DNA of 64,000 nt from Bariatricus massiliensis (GCF_900086725.1 NZ_LT574836.1:600415-664414); one strand, 5' to 3'. Positions 25,126 to 34,804 are shown, counted from the stretch's first letter. The notes: a model not told the origin generated them from the sequence alone. Translations and numbers: made by a program.

Positions 25126-28100
25126 ATGTATTTAAAGAGCATTGAAGTACAGGGGTTCAAGTCCTTCGCCCATAAGATTGTGTTCGAGTTCCATAACGGA
25201 ATCACCGGTATTGTAGGACCGAACGGAAGTGGAAAGAGCAATGTAGCCGACGCCGTGCGCTGGGTCTTAGGCGAACAGAGGGTGAAGCAGCTTAGGGGCG
25301 GCAGTATGCAGGATGTCATTTTTTCCGGCACAGAGAACCGCAAACCTCTCAGCTATGCGTCTGTGGCGATTACACTGGACAACTCTGACCACAAGCTTCC
25401 GGTGGAATTTGAGGAAGTGAAGGTGACCCGAAAGCTTTACCGCTCAGGAGAGAGTGAATACTTAATTAACGGCAGTTCCTGCAGGCTGAAGGATATCAAT
25501 GAGATGTTCTACGATACGGGTATTGGCAAAGAAGGATATTCTATTATAGGGCAGGGGCAGATCGATAAGATCCTCAGTGGTAAGCCGGAGGAAAGAAGAG
25601 AATTATTTGACGAAGCAGCGGGAATTGTAAAATTCAAGCGCCGCAAGAATATGTCACTGAAAAAGCTGGAAGAAGAGCAGCAGAATCTTGTCCGGGTCAA
25701 TGATATCTTGAGCGAGCTGGAAAAGCAGTACGGTCCTCTGGAGAGGCAGGCTGAGACGGCACGGGAGTATTTGAAAAAGAAGGAAGAGCTGAAACGGTAC
25801 GATATCAACATGTTCCTCATGGAAACTGCAAGACTGAAGGGGCAGATTCAAGAGATCGACGATAAACTTGGACTGACACAGGAGGAATTAGCGGAGGCGA
25901 CTCAGGCGTATTCTGACATGAAGACGGAATATGAGTCCATCGAAGAGCAGATGGATGAGATTGATGATTCTGTGGAGAAGGCAAAACGGCAGCTGAATGA
26001 GACGACGCTTTTAAAACAGCAGTTAGAAGGGCAGATAGCGCTTTTAAAGGAGCAGATCAAAAGCGCCCGCATGAATGACGAGCATTATGAACAGCGGGCC
26101 AGAAATATTTATGCAGAGCTGTCTCTGCGGGAGAGTCAGAAGGAAACGCTGCAGAAAGAAAAAGATGATATAGCGGGGAAGCTGCAGAAGGAAGAAGAGC
26201 GGCAGAAGCAGGCCAGGTCGGCGCTGATAGAACAGCAGAGCCGCATAGCAGAGATGACGGCTTTGATCGATGAAAATCAGAGCGAAATCAGAGAGCTTCT
26301 TGGGAACCGCGCGTCCACCAAAGCGAAGATACAGCATTATGATACGATGATGGAGCAGATGAAGGTAAGGGGAGCGGAGCTTTCCAAGCGCCTTCTGGAA
26401 TCACAGAGCGATGGGGAAAGGCAGAAAGGGCTGTATACCCAATATGAGTCGGAACTGCGGGAGATATCCGGTAAAATCGCCGGATTTGTGGAAGGAATCA
26501 AGGGCTATGAAGCCGAGATAGAGAAGCTGCAGCAAGAGATTACGCAGAAAAATAATCAGCTCCGCATCGGCCAGACAGCCTATCACAGGGAGCAGTCACG
26601 GCTTGATTCTCTGAAAAATATTACGGAGCGCTACGACGGCTACGGGAACAGTATCCGCCGGGTCATGGAGAAAAAGGAACAGGAAACGGGCCTTCTCGGT
26701 GTTGTGGCGGATATCATCAAGGTAGAAAAGAAATACGAGATTGCTGTCGAGACAGCACTTGGCGGAAGTATTCAGAATATAGTGACGTCTGATGAAGAGA
26801 CCGCAAAAAAAATGATTGGTTATCTGAAGCAGAATAAATTCGGGCGGGCTACATTTTTACCACTTACCGCTATCAAAGGGGGGCAAAGTGTAGGAAAGCC
26901 CGAAGCGCTGAAGGAAAAAGGTGTTATCGGGGTGGCCAGTGAATTGGTCAAAGTAGAAGGAAAATACGAGAAACTGGCCGAACATCTGCTTGGCCGCACG
27001 ATCGTGGCGGACACCATTGATACGGGAATCATGCTGGCGCGCAAATACAGGCAGGCACTCCGCATTGTCACGCTGGAAGGTGAATTGATAAATCCGGGCG
27101 GGGCCATGAGCGGCGGGGCATTCAAGAATTCCAGTAATCTGCTCAGCAGGCGCCGGGAGATAGAAGAGTTTGAAAAGACGGTACAGCTATTGAAACGGGA
27201 GATGCAGGAAGCGGAGAAAGAGCTGGAGGAGACGAAGGCGAAAAGAGCCGCTCTGTATGCGAAAGTGGAAGAAGTCCAGCACGAACTGCAGAAAGACTAT
27301 GTTGTGCAGAATACAGCCAAGATGAATCTGGAACAGGTGGCGGGAAAGCAGCGGCTGACGTCAGAGAGTATCGCGCAGATTCAGAAAGAGCGGGCACAGC
27401 TTGAGGAACAGGCGAAAGAGATTGAGGAGAATCAGGATTCTATTCAAGTGGAGCTGGAGACTTCGGAGAGTCTGGAAGGAGAGCTTTCGGCGAAGATAGA
27501 ATCGATGCAGATGGAACTGGAAGCGGAACGTCAGGCAGAGAGCTTGGAAGTGAAGCGCAATGAAGAGATACATTTGGCCTTTGCGGCGCTGGAGCAGAAA
27601 AAGGTATTTATCGATGAGAACTTTCAGAGAATTGACGAAGAGATAGAAAAATTCAACGAGGAGCTGAATCTTCTCGACGAGAACAAAGGGGAGACAAGCA
27701 GCGAGATTGAGCAGAAGGAAACACAGATAGCTGATATCCGGAGGACGATAGAAGATTCAAAGGAATTGTTCGCTGAGATTAATGAGGAGATTGCCAAATT
27801 CCAAAAGGAGCGGGAAGAACTGAATAAAAAGCACAAATCTTTCCTCGGTAAGCGGGAGGAACTGTCCCGCCACATGGCAGAATTGGATAAGGAAGTATTC
27901 CGCCTTACAAGCCGGAAAGAGGGGTATGAAGAAGCCTCTGAGAAGCAGATTAATTATATGTGGGAGGAATATGAGCTGACCTATAACCGCGCCATGGAAA
28001 TCCGGGATGAGAATCTGACCGATTTGGCGTTGATGAAGAAACGGATTCAAGAATTAAAAGGGGAAATCAAAAGCCTCGGCTCTGTCAACGTCAATGCAAT

Positions 28101-28686
28101 CGAAGACTTCAAGGAGCTTTCCGAGCGTTATGATTTCTTAAAGACGCAGCATGACGATTTAGTGGAGGCGGAAGCGACCTTGAACCAGATCATTGAGGAA
28201 CTGGACGCCGCCATGCGGAAACAATTCGCCGAACAGTTTGCCCTTATCTCTCAGGAATTCAACCTCGTGTTCAAGGAATTATTCGGAGGCGGAAAGGGAA
28301 CGCTGGAGTTGATGGAGGACGAAGATATTTTGGAGGCGGGAATTCGCATTGTCGCACAGCCCCCGGGCAAAAAGCTGCAGAATATGATGCAGCTCTCAGG
28401 AGGAGAGAAAGCTTTGACGGCCATTTCCCTTCTCTTTGCGATTCAGAACCTGAAGCCATCTCCGTTTTGCCTTCTCGATGAAATCGAGGCGGCGCTGGAT
28501 GACTCGAATGTTACCAGATTCGCACAGTATTTACATAAACTGACCAAGAACACTCAGTTTATCGTTATTACTCACAGAAGAGGGACGATGACTGCCGCTG
28601 ACCGGCTCTATGGAATTACCATGCAGGAAAAAGGGATTTCCACATTGGTTTCTGTGGATCTTTTAGAGGATGATCTTGACAAATAG
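25126..28686 (+). CDS. smc: Chromosome segregation ATPase SMC
   Basis: 1186 residues. SMC forms the condensin core with ScpA and ScpB. The Walker A motif GPNGSGKSN is at residues 31-39. Long coiled coils (about 170-500 and 680-1015) flank a hinge domain near 510-670 with the Gly-rich segment INPGGAMSGGAFKNSS. At the C-terminus the ABC signature LSGGEKALTA and Walker B CLLDEIEAALDD complete the ATPase head. Length and architecture are standard. It lies between rnc and ftsY. Confidence 0.98.
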   Translation: MYLKSIEVQGFKSFAHKIVFEFHNGITGIVGPNGSGKSNVADAVRWVLGEQRVKQLRGGSMQDVIFSGTENRKPLSYASVAITLDNSDHKLPVEFEEVKVTRKLYRSGESEYLINGSSCRLKDINEMFYDTGIGKEGYSIIGQGQIDKILSGKPEERRELFDEAAGIVKFKRRKNMSLKKLEEEQQNLVRVNDILSELEKQYGPLERQAETAREYLKKKEELKRYDINMFLMETARLKGQIQEIDDKLGLTQEELAEATQAYSDMKTEYESIEEQMDEIDDSVEKAKRQLNETTLLKQQLEGQIALLKEQIKSARMNDEHYEQRARNIYAELSLRESQKETLQKEKDDIAGKLQKEEERQKQARSALIEQQSRIAEMTALIDENQSEIRELLGNRASTKAKIQHYDTMMEQMKVRGAELSKRLLESQSDGERQKGLYTQYESELREISGKIAGFVEGIKGYEAEIEKLQQEITQKNNQLRIGQTAYHREQSRLDSLKNITERYDGYGNSIRRVMEKKEQETGLLGVVADIIKVEKKYEIAVETALGGSIQNIVTSDEETAKKMIGYLKQNKFGRATFLPLTAIKGGQSVGKPEALKEKGVIGVASELVKVEGKYEKLAEHLLGRTIVADTIDTGIMLARKYRQALRIVTLEGELINPGGAMSGGAFKNSSNLLSRRREIEEFEKTVQLLKREMQEAEKELEETKAKRAALYAKVEEVQHELQKDYVVQNTAKMNLEQVAGKQRLTSESIAQIQKERAQLEEQAKEIEENQDSIQVELETSESLEGELSAKIESMQMELEAERQAESLEVKRNEEIHLAFAALEQKKVFIDENFQRIDEEIEKFNEELNLLDENKGETSSEIEQKETQIADIRRTIEDSKELFAEINEEIAKFQKEREELNKKHKSFLGKREELSRHMAELDKEVFRLTSRKEGYEEASEKQINYMWEEYELTYNRAMEIRDENLTDLALMKKRIQELKGEIKSLGSVNVNAIEDFKELSERYDFLKTQHDDLVEAEATLNQIIEELDAAMRKQFAEQFALISQEFNLVFKELFGGGKGTLELMEDEDILEAGIRIVAQPPGKKLQNMMQLSGGEKALTAISLLFAIQNLKPSPFCLLDEIEAALDDSNVTRFAQYLHKLTKNTQFIVITHRRGTMTAADRLYGITMQEKGISTLVSVDLLEDDLDK

Positions 28687-28699
28687 AGGAGGATAAAGG

Positions 28700-29632
28700 A
28701 TGGATTTTTTTAAACGGCTGGTCTCCGGCCTTACCAAGACCAGAGAGAATATTGTTTCCGGCATAGATAGTATTTTTCACGGATTTTCCAAGATTGATGA
28801 GGAGTTCTACGAAGAGCTGGAAGAGATTCTTATCATGGGAGATTTAGGAGTGAAGGCGACTTACGCCATTTTGGATGATTTGAGGCAGAAGGTCAAGGAG
28901 CAGCATATCAAGGAGCCGCTTGCCTGTAAGCAACTGCTGATCGACAGTATTAAAGAGCAGATGAATGTGGGAGAGACGGCCTATGAGTTTGAAGAGAAAA
29001 CATCGGTGGTACTTGTTATCGGAGTCAACGGTGTCGGGAAGACGACGACCATAGGGAAGCTGGCAGGAAAGCTGAAAGGACAAGGCAAGAAGGTCGTGCT
29101 GGCGGCGGCGGACACATTCCGTGCGGCGGCCGGTGAACAGTTAAAGGAATGGGCAAAGAGGGCGGACGCAGATTTGATCGGCGGGCAGGAAGGAGCGGAC
29201 CCGGCGGCCATTGTATATGACGCGGTGGCCGCTGCCAAGGCCAGAAAGGCAGACGTACTGCTGTGCGATACGGCGGGCAGGCTTCACAATAAAAAGAATT
29301 TGATGGAAGAGTTAAAAAAAATTAACCGTGTGTTGGAGAGAGAGTATCCGGAGGCTTTCCGTGAGACTTTGGTAGTATTGGATGGGACGACGGGGCAGAA
29401 TGCATTGTCTCAGGCAAAAGAGTTCAGTGAGGTCGCTGATATTACGGGAATCATCCTGACCAAGATGGACGGTACCGCAAAGGGCGGTATCGCGGTTGCC
29501 ATTCAGGCGGAACTGGGAATCCCGGTGAAATATATCGGTGTCGGAGAAACTATTGACGATTTACAGAAGTTTGATTCGGACGACTTCGTAAATGCACTGT
29601 TTACAATGGAAGAAGGAGAAGAGGCATGTTAA
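28700..29632 (+). CDS. ftsY: Signal recognition particle receptor FtsY
   Basis: 310 residues with a short N-terminal acidic/membrane-targeting part, the N helical bundle and the G domain. The P-loop GVNGVGKTTT begins at residue 108, followed by DTFRAAAGEQL, DTAGRLHNK (G3), TKMDGTAKGG (G4) and the closing GVGETIDDLQKF. It docks SRP-ribosome complexes at the membrane for co-translational insertion. The gene follows smc by 13 bases. Its stop overlaps the start of the threonine ammonia-lyase gene by 7 bases, where ffh would sit in Bacillus. Confidence 0.97.
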   Translation: MDFFKRLVSGLTKTRENIVSGIDSIFHGFSKIDEEFYEELEEILIMGDLGVKATYAILDDLRQKVKEQHIKEPLACKQLLIDSIKEQMNVGETAYEFEEKTSVVLVIGVNGVGKTTTIGKLAGKLKGQGKKVVLAAADTFRAAAGEQLKEWAKRADADLIGGQEGADPAAIVYDAVAAAKARKADVLLCDTAGRLHNKKNLMEELKKINRVLEREYPEAFRETLVVLDGTTGQNALSQAKEFSEVADITGIILTKMDGTAKGGIAVAIQAELGIPVKYIGVGETIDDLQKFDSDDFVNALFTMEEGEEAC

Positions 29633-30840
29633 CATTAGAAAAATTTGAAGAAGCCAGTGAAATCGTGAAGAGGGTCACAAGGCCCACAAAGCTTATGTAC
29701 AGCGAGTGCCTGAGTGCGCAGGCCAACGGGAAAGTCTATTTAAAGCCTGAGAATATGCAGTATACAGGAGCCTACAAGCTGAGAGGGGCTTACTATAAAA
29801 TCAGTACGCTCTCAGAGGAGGAGCGCGCGAAAGGGCTGATTACCGCATCCGCCGGCAATCACGCGCAGGGTGTCGCTTATGCTGCGAAAGAGTTCGGATG
29901 TAAGGCCACTATCGTCATGCCTACGGTAACCCCGCTCATCAAGGTAGACCGTACTAAGAGCTATGGCGCAGATGTCGTGCTTTACGGGGATGTCTACGAT
30001 GATGCGTGCGCCAAAGCATATGAGCTGGCTGAGGAGCACGGGTATACTTTCGTCCATCCTTTCGATGATTTGGACGTGGCCACCGGTCAGGGAACCATCG
30101 CTATGGAAATCGTGCAGGAGCTGCCTACCGTAGATTATATCGTGGTTCCTATCGGAGGGGGCGGCCTCATATCAGGGGTCTCTACACTTGCCAAGATGCT
30201 GAATCCAAAAATCAAGGTTATCGGTGTCGAGCCGGCAGAGGCGGCCAGCATGTCTGCAGCGGTGAAAGAAGGCCATACGGTGACGCTCTCCAGCGCGAAT
30301 ACAATCGCCGACGGTACTGCGGTCAAGACGGTGGGTGAACAGAATCTGCCTTATGTGCTTGAGAATGTAGATGATATCCTGACAGTAGAAGATGAAGAGC
30401 TGGTAGGCGCTTTCCTTGACATGGTGGAGAATCATAAGATGGTCGTAGAGAATTCCGGATTGCTGTCCGTGGCGGCTTTAAAGCAGATGGATTTAAAAGG
30501 GAAAAAGGCGGTCTGTATTTTGAGCGGCGGAAACATGGATGTGATTACGATGTCCTCCGTGGTTCAGCATGGACTGATACAGAGGGACCGTATCTTTTCT
30601 GTATCTGTGCTTCTGCCCGACAAGCCGGGCGAACTGGTGCGGGTTGCCCAGACAATAGCCGACGAGCAGGGAAATGTTATCAAGCTGGAGCATAACCAGT
30701 TCGTAAGCATCAACCGGAATGCGGCGGTAGAACTCCGTGTCACGATGGAAGCCTTTGGAACAGAACATAAACAGAGGATTATACGGGCGCTGGAGGCAAA
30801 TGGTTTCCGGCCGAAGACAATCAGCGCGAAATTATATTAG
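29626..30840 (+). CDS. ilvA: Threonine ammonia-lyase (PLP, TdcB/IlvA type with one ACT domain)
   Basis: 404 residues. It deaminates threonine to 2-oxobutyrate and ammonia. The PLP lysine is Lys51 in TGAYKLRGAYYK, the phosphate-binding glycine loop is PIGGGGLISGV, and a C-terminal ACT-like domain (about residues 325-404, starting SVSVLLPDKPGELVRVA) suggests allosteric control. Clostridial enzymes of this form serve either isoleucine synthesis or threonine fermentation; the absence of neighbouring ilv genes leaves this open. The start overlaps ftsY by 7 bases, so it appears cotranscribed with a secretion gene. Confidence 0.9.
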   Translation: MLTLEKFEEASEIVKRVTRPTKLMYSECLSAQANGKVYLKPENMQYTGAYKLRGAYYKISTLSEEERAKGLITASAGNHAQGVAYAAKEFGCKATIVMPTVTPLIKVDRTKSYGADVVLYGDVYDDACAKAYELAEEHGYTFVHPFDDLDVATGQGTIAMEIVQELPTVDYIVVPIGGGGLISGVSTLAKMLNPKIKVIGVEPAEAASMSAAVKEGHTVTLSSANTIADGTAVKTVGEQNLPYVLENVDDILTVEDEELVGAFLDMVENHKMVVENSGLLSVAALKQMDLKGKKAVCILSGGNMDVITMSSVVQHGLIQRDRIFSVSVLLPDKPGELVRVAQTIADEQGNVIKLEHNQFVSINRNAAVELRVTMEAFGTEHKQRIIRALEANGFRPKTISAKLY

Positions 30841-30845
30841 AGAGG

Positions 30846-31334
30846 ATGTGGAATCAGGCGATGGAGTACAGAATACCCAGACCGGGCGAATGCTACAGGC
30901 ATTTCAAGGGAGACCGTTATCAGGTGATAGCTTTGGCAAAACACACGGAGACAGGCGAGGAGCTGGTGATATATCAAGGAATCTATGGAAATCATCCTGT
31001 TTATGCCAGACCTCTTGAAATGTTTGCCGGAAAGATTGACCGGCAGAAGTTTCCGGATGTCAGACAAGAGTATCGATTTGAATTGGAAGAGGATACGGCG
31101 GTTACAGATGCCGGAGAGCAGAGTCTGCTCATGCAGTTTTTGGAATTAGGGACAAACGAGGAGAAAATCGCGTTTCTTCAGGGCGTGGAAACAGAGATTA
31201 CCGCTGAATTTATCTCTGCGGCAGCCCAGAGCCTTGATATGACAGAAACCTCAGAAGCACTGGAGCAGCGCTATCAGGATGTCCTCCATCACCTGAAGAC
31301 ACTGGTGAAATATGAAAGCGGGAGACTGAGATAA
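30846..31334 (+). CDS. DUF1653-domain protein
   Basis: 162 residues. The N-terminal 65 residues form a DUF1653 domain (PRPGECYRHFKGDRYQVIALAKH and IYGNHPVYARPLEMF), a small beta-rich fold of unknown role that occurs alone in many Lachnospiraceae. The C-terminal part is helical and acidic, without a known family. The start is uncertain: ATG 30846 abuts AGAGG with no spacing, while ATG 30861 would begin MEYRIPRPG with AGAGG 15 bases upstream. It follows ilvA by 5 bases and ends at a terminator. Confidence 0.8.
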   Translation: MWNQAMEYRIPRPGECYRHFKGDRYQVIALAKHTETGEELVIYQGIYGNHPVYARPLEMFAGKIDRQKFPDVRQEYRFELEEDTAVTDAGEQSLLMQFLELGTNEEKIAFLQGVETEITAEFISAAAQSLDMTETSEALEQRYQDVLHHLKTLVKYESGRLR

Positions 31335-31343
31335 GTCGGATGG

Positions 31344-31372
31344 GGCGGGAGTTACTGGATTTCCCGCCTTTT
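31344..31372 (+). terminator. Terminator after the DUF1653 gene
   Basis: GGCGGGA (31344-31350) and TCCCGCC (31362-31368) form a 7-bp GC-rich stem followed by TTTTAT. It probably ends the rnc-smc-ftsY-ilvA transcript. Confidence 0.8.
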
Positions 31373-31439
31373 ATATTGCTGTCCACAGTGATGAGACATC
31401 ACGTCAATGCATTAAAATAAATACAATTTGAAAATATCC

Positions 31440-31468
31440 TTGACATTAGTTGTATAATTGTATACGAT
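31440..31468 (+). promoter_or_regulatory. Promoter of the Re-citrate-synthase-like operon
   Basis: TTGACA (31440-31445), a 17-bp spacer and TACGAT (31463-31468). The expected start near 31475 rules out the in-frame ATG at 31458 and supports translation from ATG 31497. Confidence 0.75.
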
Positions 31469-31475
31469 TATACAA
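31450..31475. promoter_or_regulatory. Inverted-repeat operator over the promoter, candidate GntR site
   Basis: TTGTATAAT (31450-31458) and ATTATACAA (31467-31475) are perfect 9-bp inverted arms around TGTATACG. The core ATTGTATACGAT resembles sites of FCD-type GntR repressors (TTGTATACAA-like). It covers the -10 and spacer, a position for repression. A GntR/FCD gene lies within the same operon (32927-33565). Confidence 0.7.
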
Positions 31476-31496
31476 AATACTACCGAGGAGTGGAAA

Positions 31497-32888
31497 ATGA
31501 TGGAGAATAGAAAAGTTTACTTAAATGAACACACAAATCTGCTGCAGCTGGAAGAACACATGTATCCGCTTGTGGATGTGCAGACGCCCAATGTATTCCG
31601 GAACTTGTTTCACTATGACGAGATTCCGAAGATTGCTTTTAACGACAGGATCGTGCCCCATGATATGCCGGATGAGATATGGATTACGGATACTACATTC
31701 AGGGACGGGCAGCAGTCAAGGGCGCCGTACACTACGGAGCAGATCGTGACCATTTATGACTACTTCCACCGCCTTGGAGGCCCCAAGGGAAAGATTCGCC
31801 AATGTGAGTATTTTCTCTACAGCAAAAAGGACAGAGATGCTGTTTATAAATGTCTGGAGAGGGGATATGAATTTCCGGAAGTCACCAGCTGGATACGGGC
31901 AAGTAAGAAGGATTTCGAGTTAGTCAAAGAACTTGGGCTCAAAGAAACCGGCGTGCTTGTGAGCTGTTCGGATTACCACATTTTCTACAAATTGAAGATG
32001 ACAAGAAGGGAAGCCATGGAGCATTACCTATCGGTTATCAGAGACTGTCTGGAAATTGGGGTAAGCCCCCGGTGTCATTTGGAGGATATTACCCGCTCAG
32101 ACATCTACGGATTCGTGATACCATTTTGTTTGGAACTTATGAATCTGATGGAGGAGTATAAGATTCCTATAAAAATCCGGGCGTGTGATACGATGGGATA
32201 CGGAGTGAACTTTCCGGGGGCTGTAATACCACGGTCCATACCGGGCATTATCTATGGCCTTAAGAATCATGCCGGTGTGCCAAGCGAGCTGATAGAATTC
32301 CATGGACATAATGATTTTTATAAGGCGGTAAATAATTCGACCACGGCCTGGCTCTATGGTGCATCCGGTGTGAACTGTTCCTTGTTCGGAATCGGTGAGC
32401 GTACAGGCAACACTCCGCTGGAAGCGATGGTATTTGAATACGCACAGCTTCGAGGAACACTGGATGGCATGGACACAACGGCAATCAGCGACTTAGCTGA
32501 TTATTATGAGAAAGAAATCGGCTACCGGGTACCGTCAAGGACACCTTTTGTCGGAAGAAACTTCAATGTGACGAGAGCGGGGATTCATGCCGATGGACTT
32601 TTGAAAAATGAAGAGATATATAATATTTTCGACACAGGCAAGTTCCTGAACCGGCCGCCCCTTGTGGCGGTGTCGAATACATCGGGGCTTGCGGGAATCG
32701 CCCACTGGATGAACAGTTATTTTAAGCTTGCGGAAGACAGACAGGTGGATAAGAATTCGATTCTTGTACAGCGGGTAAAGGACTGGGTAGATGAAGAGTA
32801 CGAGACAGGGCGTGTCACGGTACTCACCGATGAAGAATTGACAACAGTCATTGAGCGGATTTGTGCCGAAGAGGGAATAAATTTATAA
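31497..32888 (+). CDS. HMGL-like synthase, probable Re-citrate synthase
   Basis: 463 residues of the isopropylmalate/homocitrate synthase superfamily. The DTTFRDG metal and acyl-binding block is at residues 65-71, and the HxH metal motif is in EFHGHNDFYKA. The protein lacks the long C-terminal regulatory domain of LeuA. In Clostridium kluyveri a protein of this type is the Re-face-specific citrate synthase, and here the gene precedes NADP-isocitrate dehydrogenase, which fits a citrate to 2-oxoglutarate branch for glutamate synthesis. ATG 31497 follows GAGGAG by 6 bases (ATG 31500 is also possible). Alternatives are isopropylmalate or homocitrate synthase. Confidence 0.78.
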   Translation: MMENRKVYLNEHTNLLQLEEHMYPLVDVQTPNVFRNLFHYDEIPKIAFNDRIVPHDMPDEIWITDTTFRDGQQSRAPYTTEQIVTIYDYFHRLGGPKGKIRQCEYFLYSKKDRDAVYKCLERGYEFPEVTSWIRASKKDFELVKELGLKETGVLVSCSDYHIFYKLKMTRREAMEHYLSVIRDCLEIGVSPRCHLEDITRSDIYGFVIPFCLELMNLMEEYKIPIKIRACDTMGYGVNFPGAVIPRSIPGIIYGLKNHAGVPSELIEFHGHNDFYKAVNNSTTAWLYGASGVNCSLFGIGERTGNTPLEAMVFEYAQLRGTLDGMDTTAISDLADYYEKEIGYRVPSRTPFVGRNFNVTRAGIHADGLLKNEEIYNIFDTGKFLNRPPLVAVSNTSGLAGIAHWMNSYFKLAEDRQVDKNSILVQRVKDWVDEEYETGRVTVLTDEELTTVIERICAEEGINL

Positions 32889-32926
32889 CAACTACATAAC
32901 GAATCAGGAGAACAAAAAGAAAGAAA

Positions 32927-33565
32927 ATGGAAGATAATTCATTGAGAAGTCGAGTTTTTCAGTCAATAAGAGATGACATTCTAAAAGGGAAGTACAGCGA
33001 AAAAGAAGAGCTTAGGGAGGCTACGCTAGGGAAAGAACTGGGCGTGAGCCGTACACCAGTTCGAGAAGCCCTTCGGCAGCTGGAGCTGGAGGGCTTGGTG
33101 GAAATCGTGCCAAACAAGGGCGCCTATGTCACTGGAATCTCCCAGAAGGATGTACATGATATTTACATGATACGTTCTATGCTGGAAGGACTGTGTGCCA
33201 GATGGGCCGCAGAGCATATTACGCCGGAACAGCTGGAAGCCTTGGAGGAAGTAATACTTTTGGCGGAATATCATGTGGAAAAAGGACATTCCGCTCAGAT
33301 GACAGAGCTCGATGGAAAGTTCCATCAAATATTGTATGACGCGTGTGAGAGCAGGATATTGGAACATGTATTGTCAGATTTTCATAAATATGTCCAGCTT
33401 ACCAGACGCAAATCCGTGAGGACTGAGGACAGGGCCAGAAAATCTATCGAAGAACACAGGGAGATGCTGGAGGCCATCCGGGCAAAGGACGTGGAGCGCG
33501 CGGAGAGACTTGCCAACGTCCACATTATGCATGTGATGGAGAATCTTCATATGGAACAGGACTAA
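32927..33565 (+). CDS. GntR-family transcriptional regulator, FCD subfamily
   Basis: 212 residues. A winged HTH occupies residues 5-72, with the GntR signature KELGVSRTPVREALRQLELEGLV. An all-helical FCD ligand domain follows (about 80-205) with conserved metal or ligand residues in DGKFHQILYDA and EEHREMLEAI. FCD regulators often sense carboxylic acids. Its position between the citrate-synthase-like gene and icd, and the palindrome on the operon promoter, suggest local autoregulation in response to a citrate-cycle acid. The effector is inference. Confidence 0.92.
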   Translation: MEDNSLRSRVFQSIRDDILKGKYSEKEELREATLGKELGVSRTPVREALRQLELEGLVEIVPNKGAYVTGISQKDVHDIYMIRSMLEGLCARWAAEHITPEQLEALEEVILLAEYHVEKGHSAQMTELDGKFHQILYDACESRILEHVLSDFHKYVQLTRRKSVRTEDRARKSIEEHREMLEAIRAKDVERAERLANVHIMHVMENLHMEQD

Positions 33566-33599
33566 TTTATGATTTTAATATAGCGCAGGAGGGAGAAAC

Positions 33600-34802
33600 A
33601 TGAGCAAAATTCAGATGACCGAACCAATTGTAGAGATGGACGGAGATGAGATGACACGAATTCTCTGGAAAATGATAAAGGATGAGCTGTTGATGCCGTT
33701 CATAGACTTGAAGACGGATTACTATGATTTGGGATTAGAATATCGAAATGAAACGAACGATCAGGTGACCATCGACTCCGCAAACGCAACAAAGAAATAT
33801 AAGGTGGCAGTAAAGTGTGCCACGATTACCCCGAATGCGGCACGAATGACGGAATATAATTTAAAAGAAATGTGGAAAAGCCCGAATGGTACGATTCGTG
33901 CCATTTTGGACGGAACGGTTTTCCGTACCCCGATCGTAGTCGAAGGAATCGAGCCTTGTGTGAAAAATTGGAAGCGGCCGATTACAATTGCCCGTCATGC
34001 GTACGGAGACGTATACAAGGGTTCTGAAATGAAGATACCGGAAGCGGGAAAAGTGGAGCTGGTATATACAAAAGAGGACGGAACTCAGGAGCGTGAGCTG
34101 ATACATCAGTTTACCGGAGCAGGGATTGTACAGGGTATGCACAATGTGGAAGAATCCATCGAAAGCTTTGCCAGAAGCTGCTTCAATTATGCGCTGGATA
34201 TCAAGCAGGATTTGTGGTTTGCCACGAAAGATACGATTTCTAAAAAATACGACCACACTTTCAAGGATATCTTTCAAGAAATCTTTGATGCAGAATATAA
34301 GGAGAAATTCGCAGAGGCAGGAATTGAGTATTTCTACACGCTGATCGACGATGCGGTGGCACGTGTGATGAAGTCTGAGGGCGGCTATATCTGGGCCTGC
34401 AAGAATTACGACGGCGATGTGATGAGCGACATGGTATCTTCCGCCTTCGGCTCACTTGCGATGATGACATCCGTATTGGTATCTCCCCACGGGTATTATG
34501 AGTATGAGGCTGCCCACGGCACTGTGCAGCGCCATTATTATAAGTACTTAAAAGGAGAGGAGACTTCTACCAACTCAGTGGCAACTATTTTCGCTTGGAC
34601 AGGAGCATTGAGAAAACGCGGAGAACTGGACGGAAATCAAGAGCTTATGGAGTTCGCCGACAAATTAGAGAAGGCGACTATTGATACGATTGAGGAAGGG
34701 AAGATGACGAAGGATCTGGCATTGATTACCAGCCTACCTAATCCAGTCGTGCTGAACAGTGAGGCGTTTATAAAGGCGATTGCAGAGAAACTTGATAAGT
34801 AA
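33600..34802 (+). CDS. icd: NADP-dependent isocitrate dehydrogenase, homodimeric eukaryote-like type
   Basis: 400 residues. It oxidises isocitrate to 2-oxoglutarate and CO2 with NADP+. The sequence belongs to the type II group shared with animal IDH1: VEMDGDEMTRI near the start, YYDLGLEYRNETNDQVT, VKCATITPNAARM, WKSPNGTIR with the substrate Ser-Asn-Thr residues, and ARHAYGDVYK. The length also fits. It is the last gene of the GntR operon and ends at a hairpin shared with the convergent ABC-F gene. Aconitase is not in the window. Confidence 0.95.
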   Translation: MSKIQMTEPIVEMDGDEMTRILWKMIKDELLMPFIDLKTDYYDLGLEYRNETNDQVTIDSANATKKYKVAVKCATITPNAARMTEYNLKEMWKSPNGTIRAILDGTVFRTPIVVEGIEPCVKNWKRPITIARHAYGDVYKGSEMKIPEAGKVELVYTKEDGTQERELIHQFTGAGIVQGMHNVEESIESFARSCFNYALDIKQDLWFATKDTISKKYDHTFKDIFQEIFDAEYKEKFAEAGIEYFYTLIDDAVARVMKSEGGYIWACKNYDGDVMSDMVSSAFGSLAMMTSVLVSPHGYYEYEAAHGTVQRHYYKYLKGEETSTNSVATIFAWTGALRKRGELDGNQELMEFADKLEKATIDTIEEGKMTKDLALITSLPNPVVLNSEAFIKAIAEKLDK

Positions 34803-34804
34803 TA

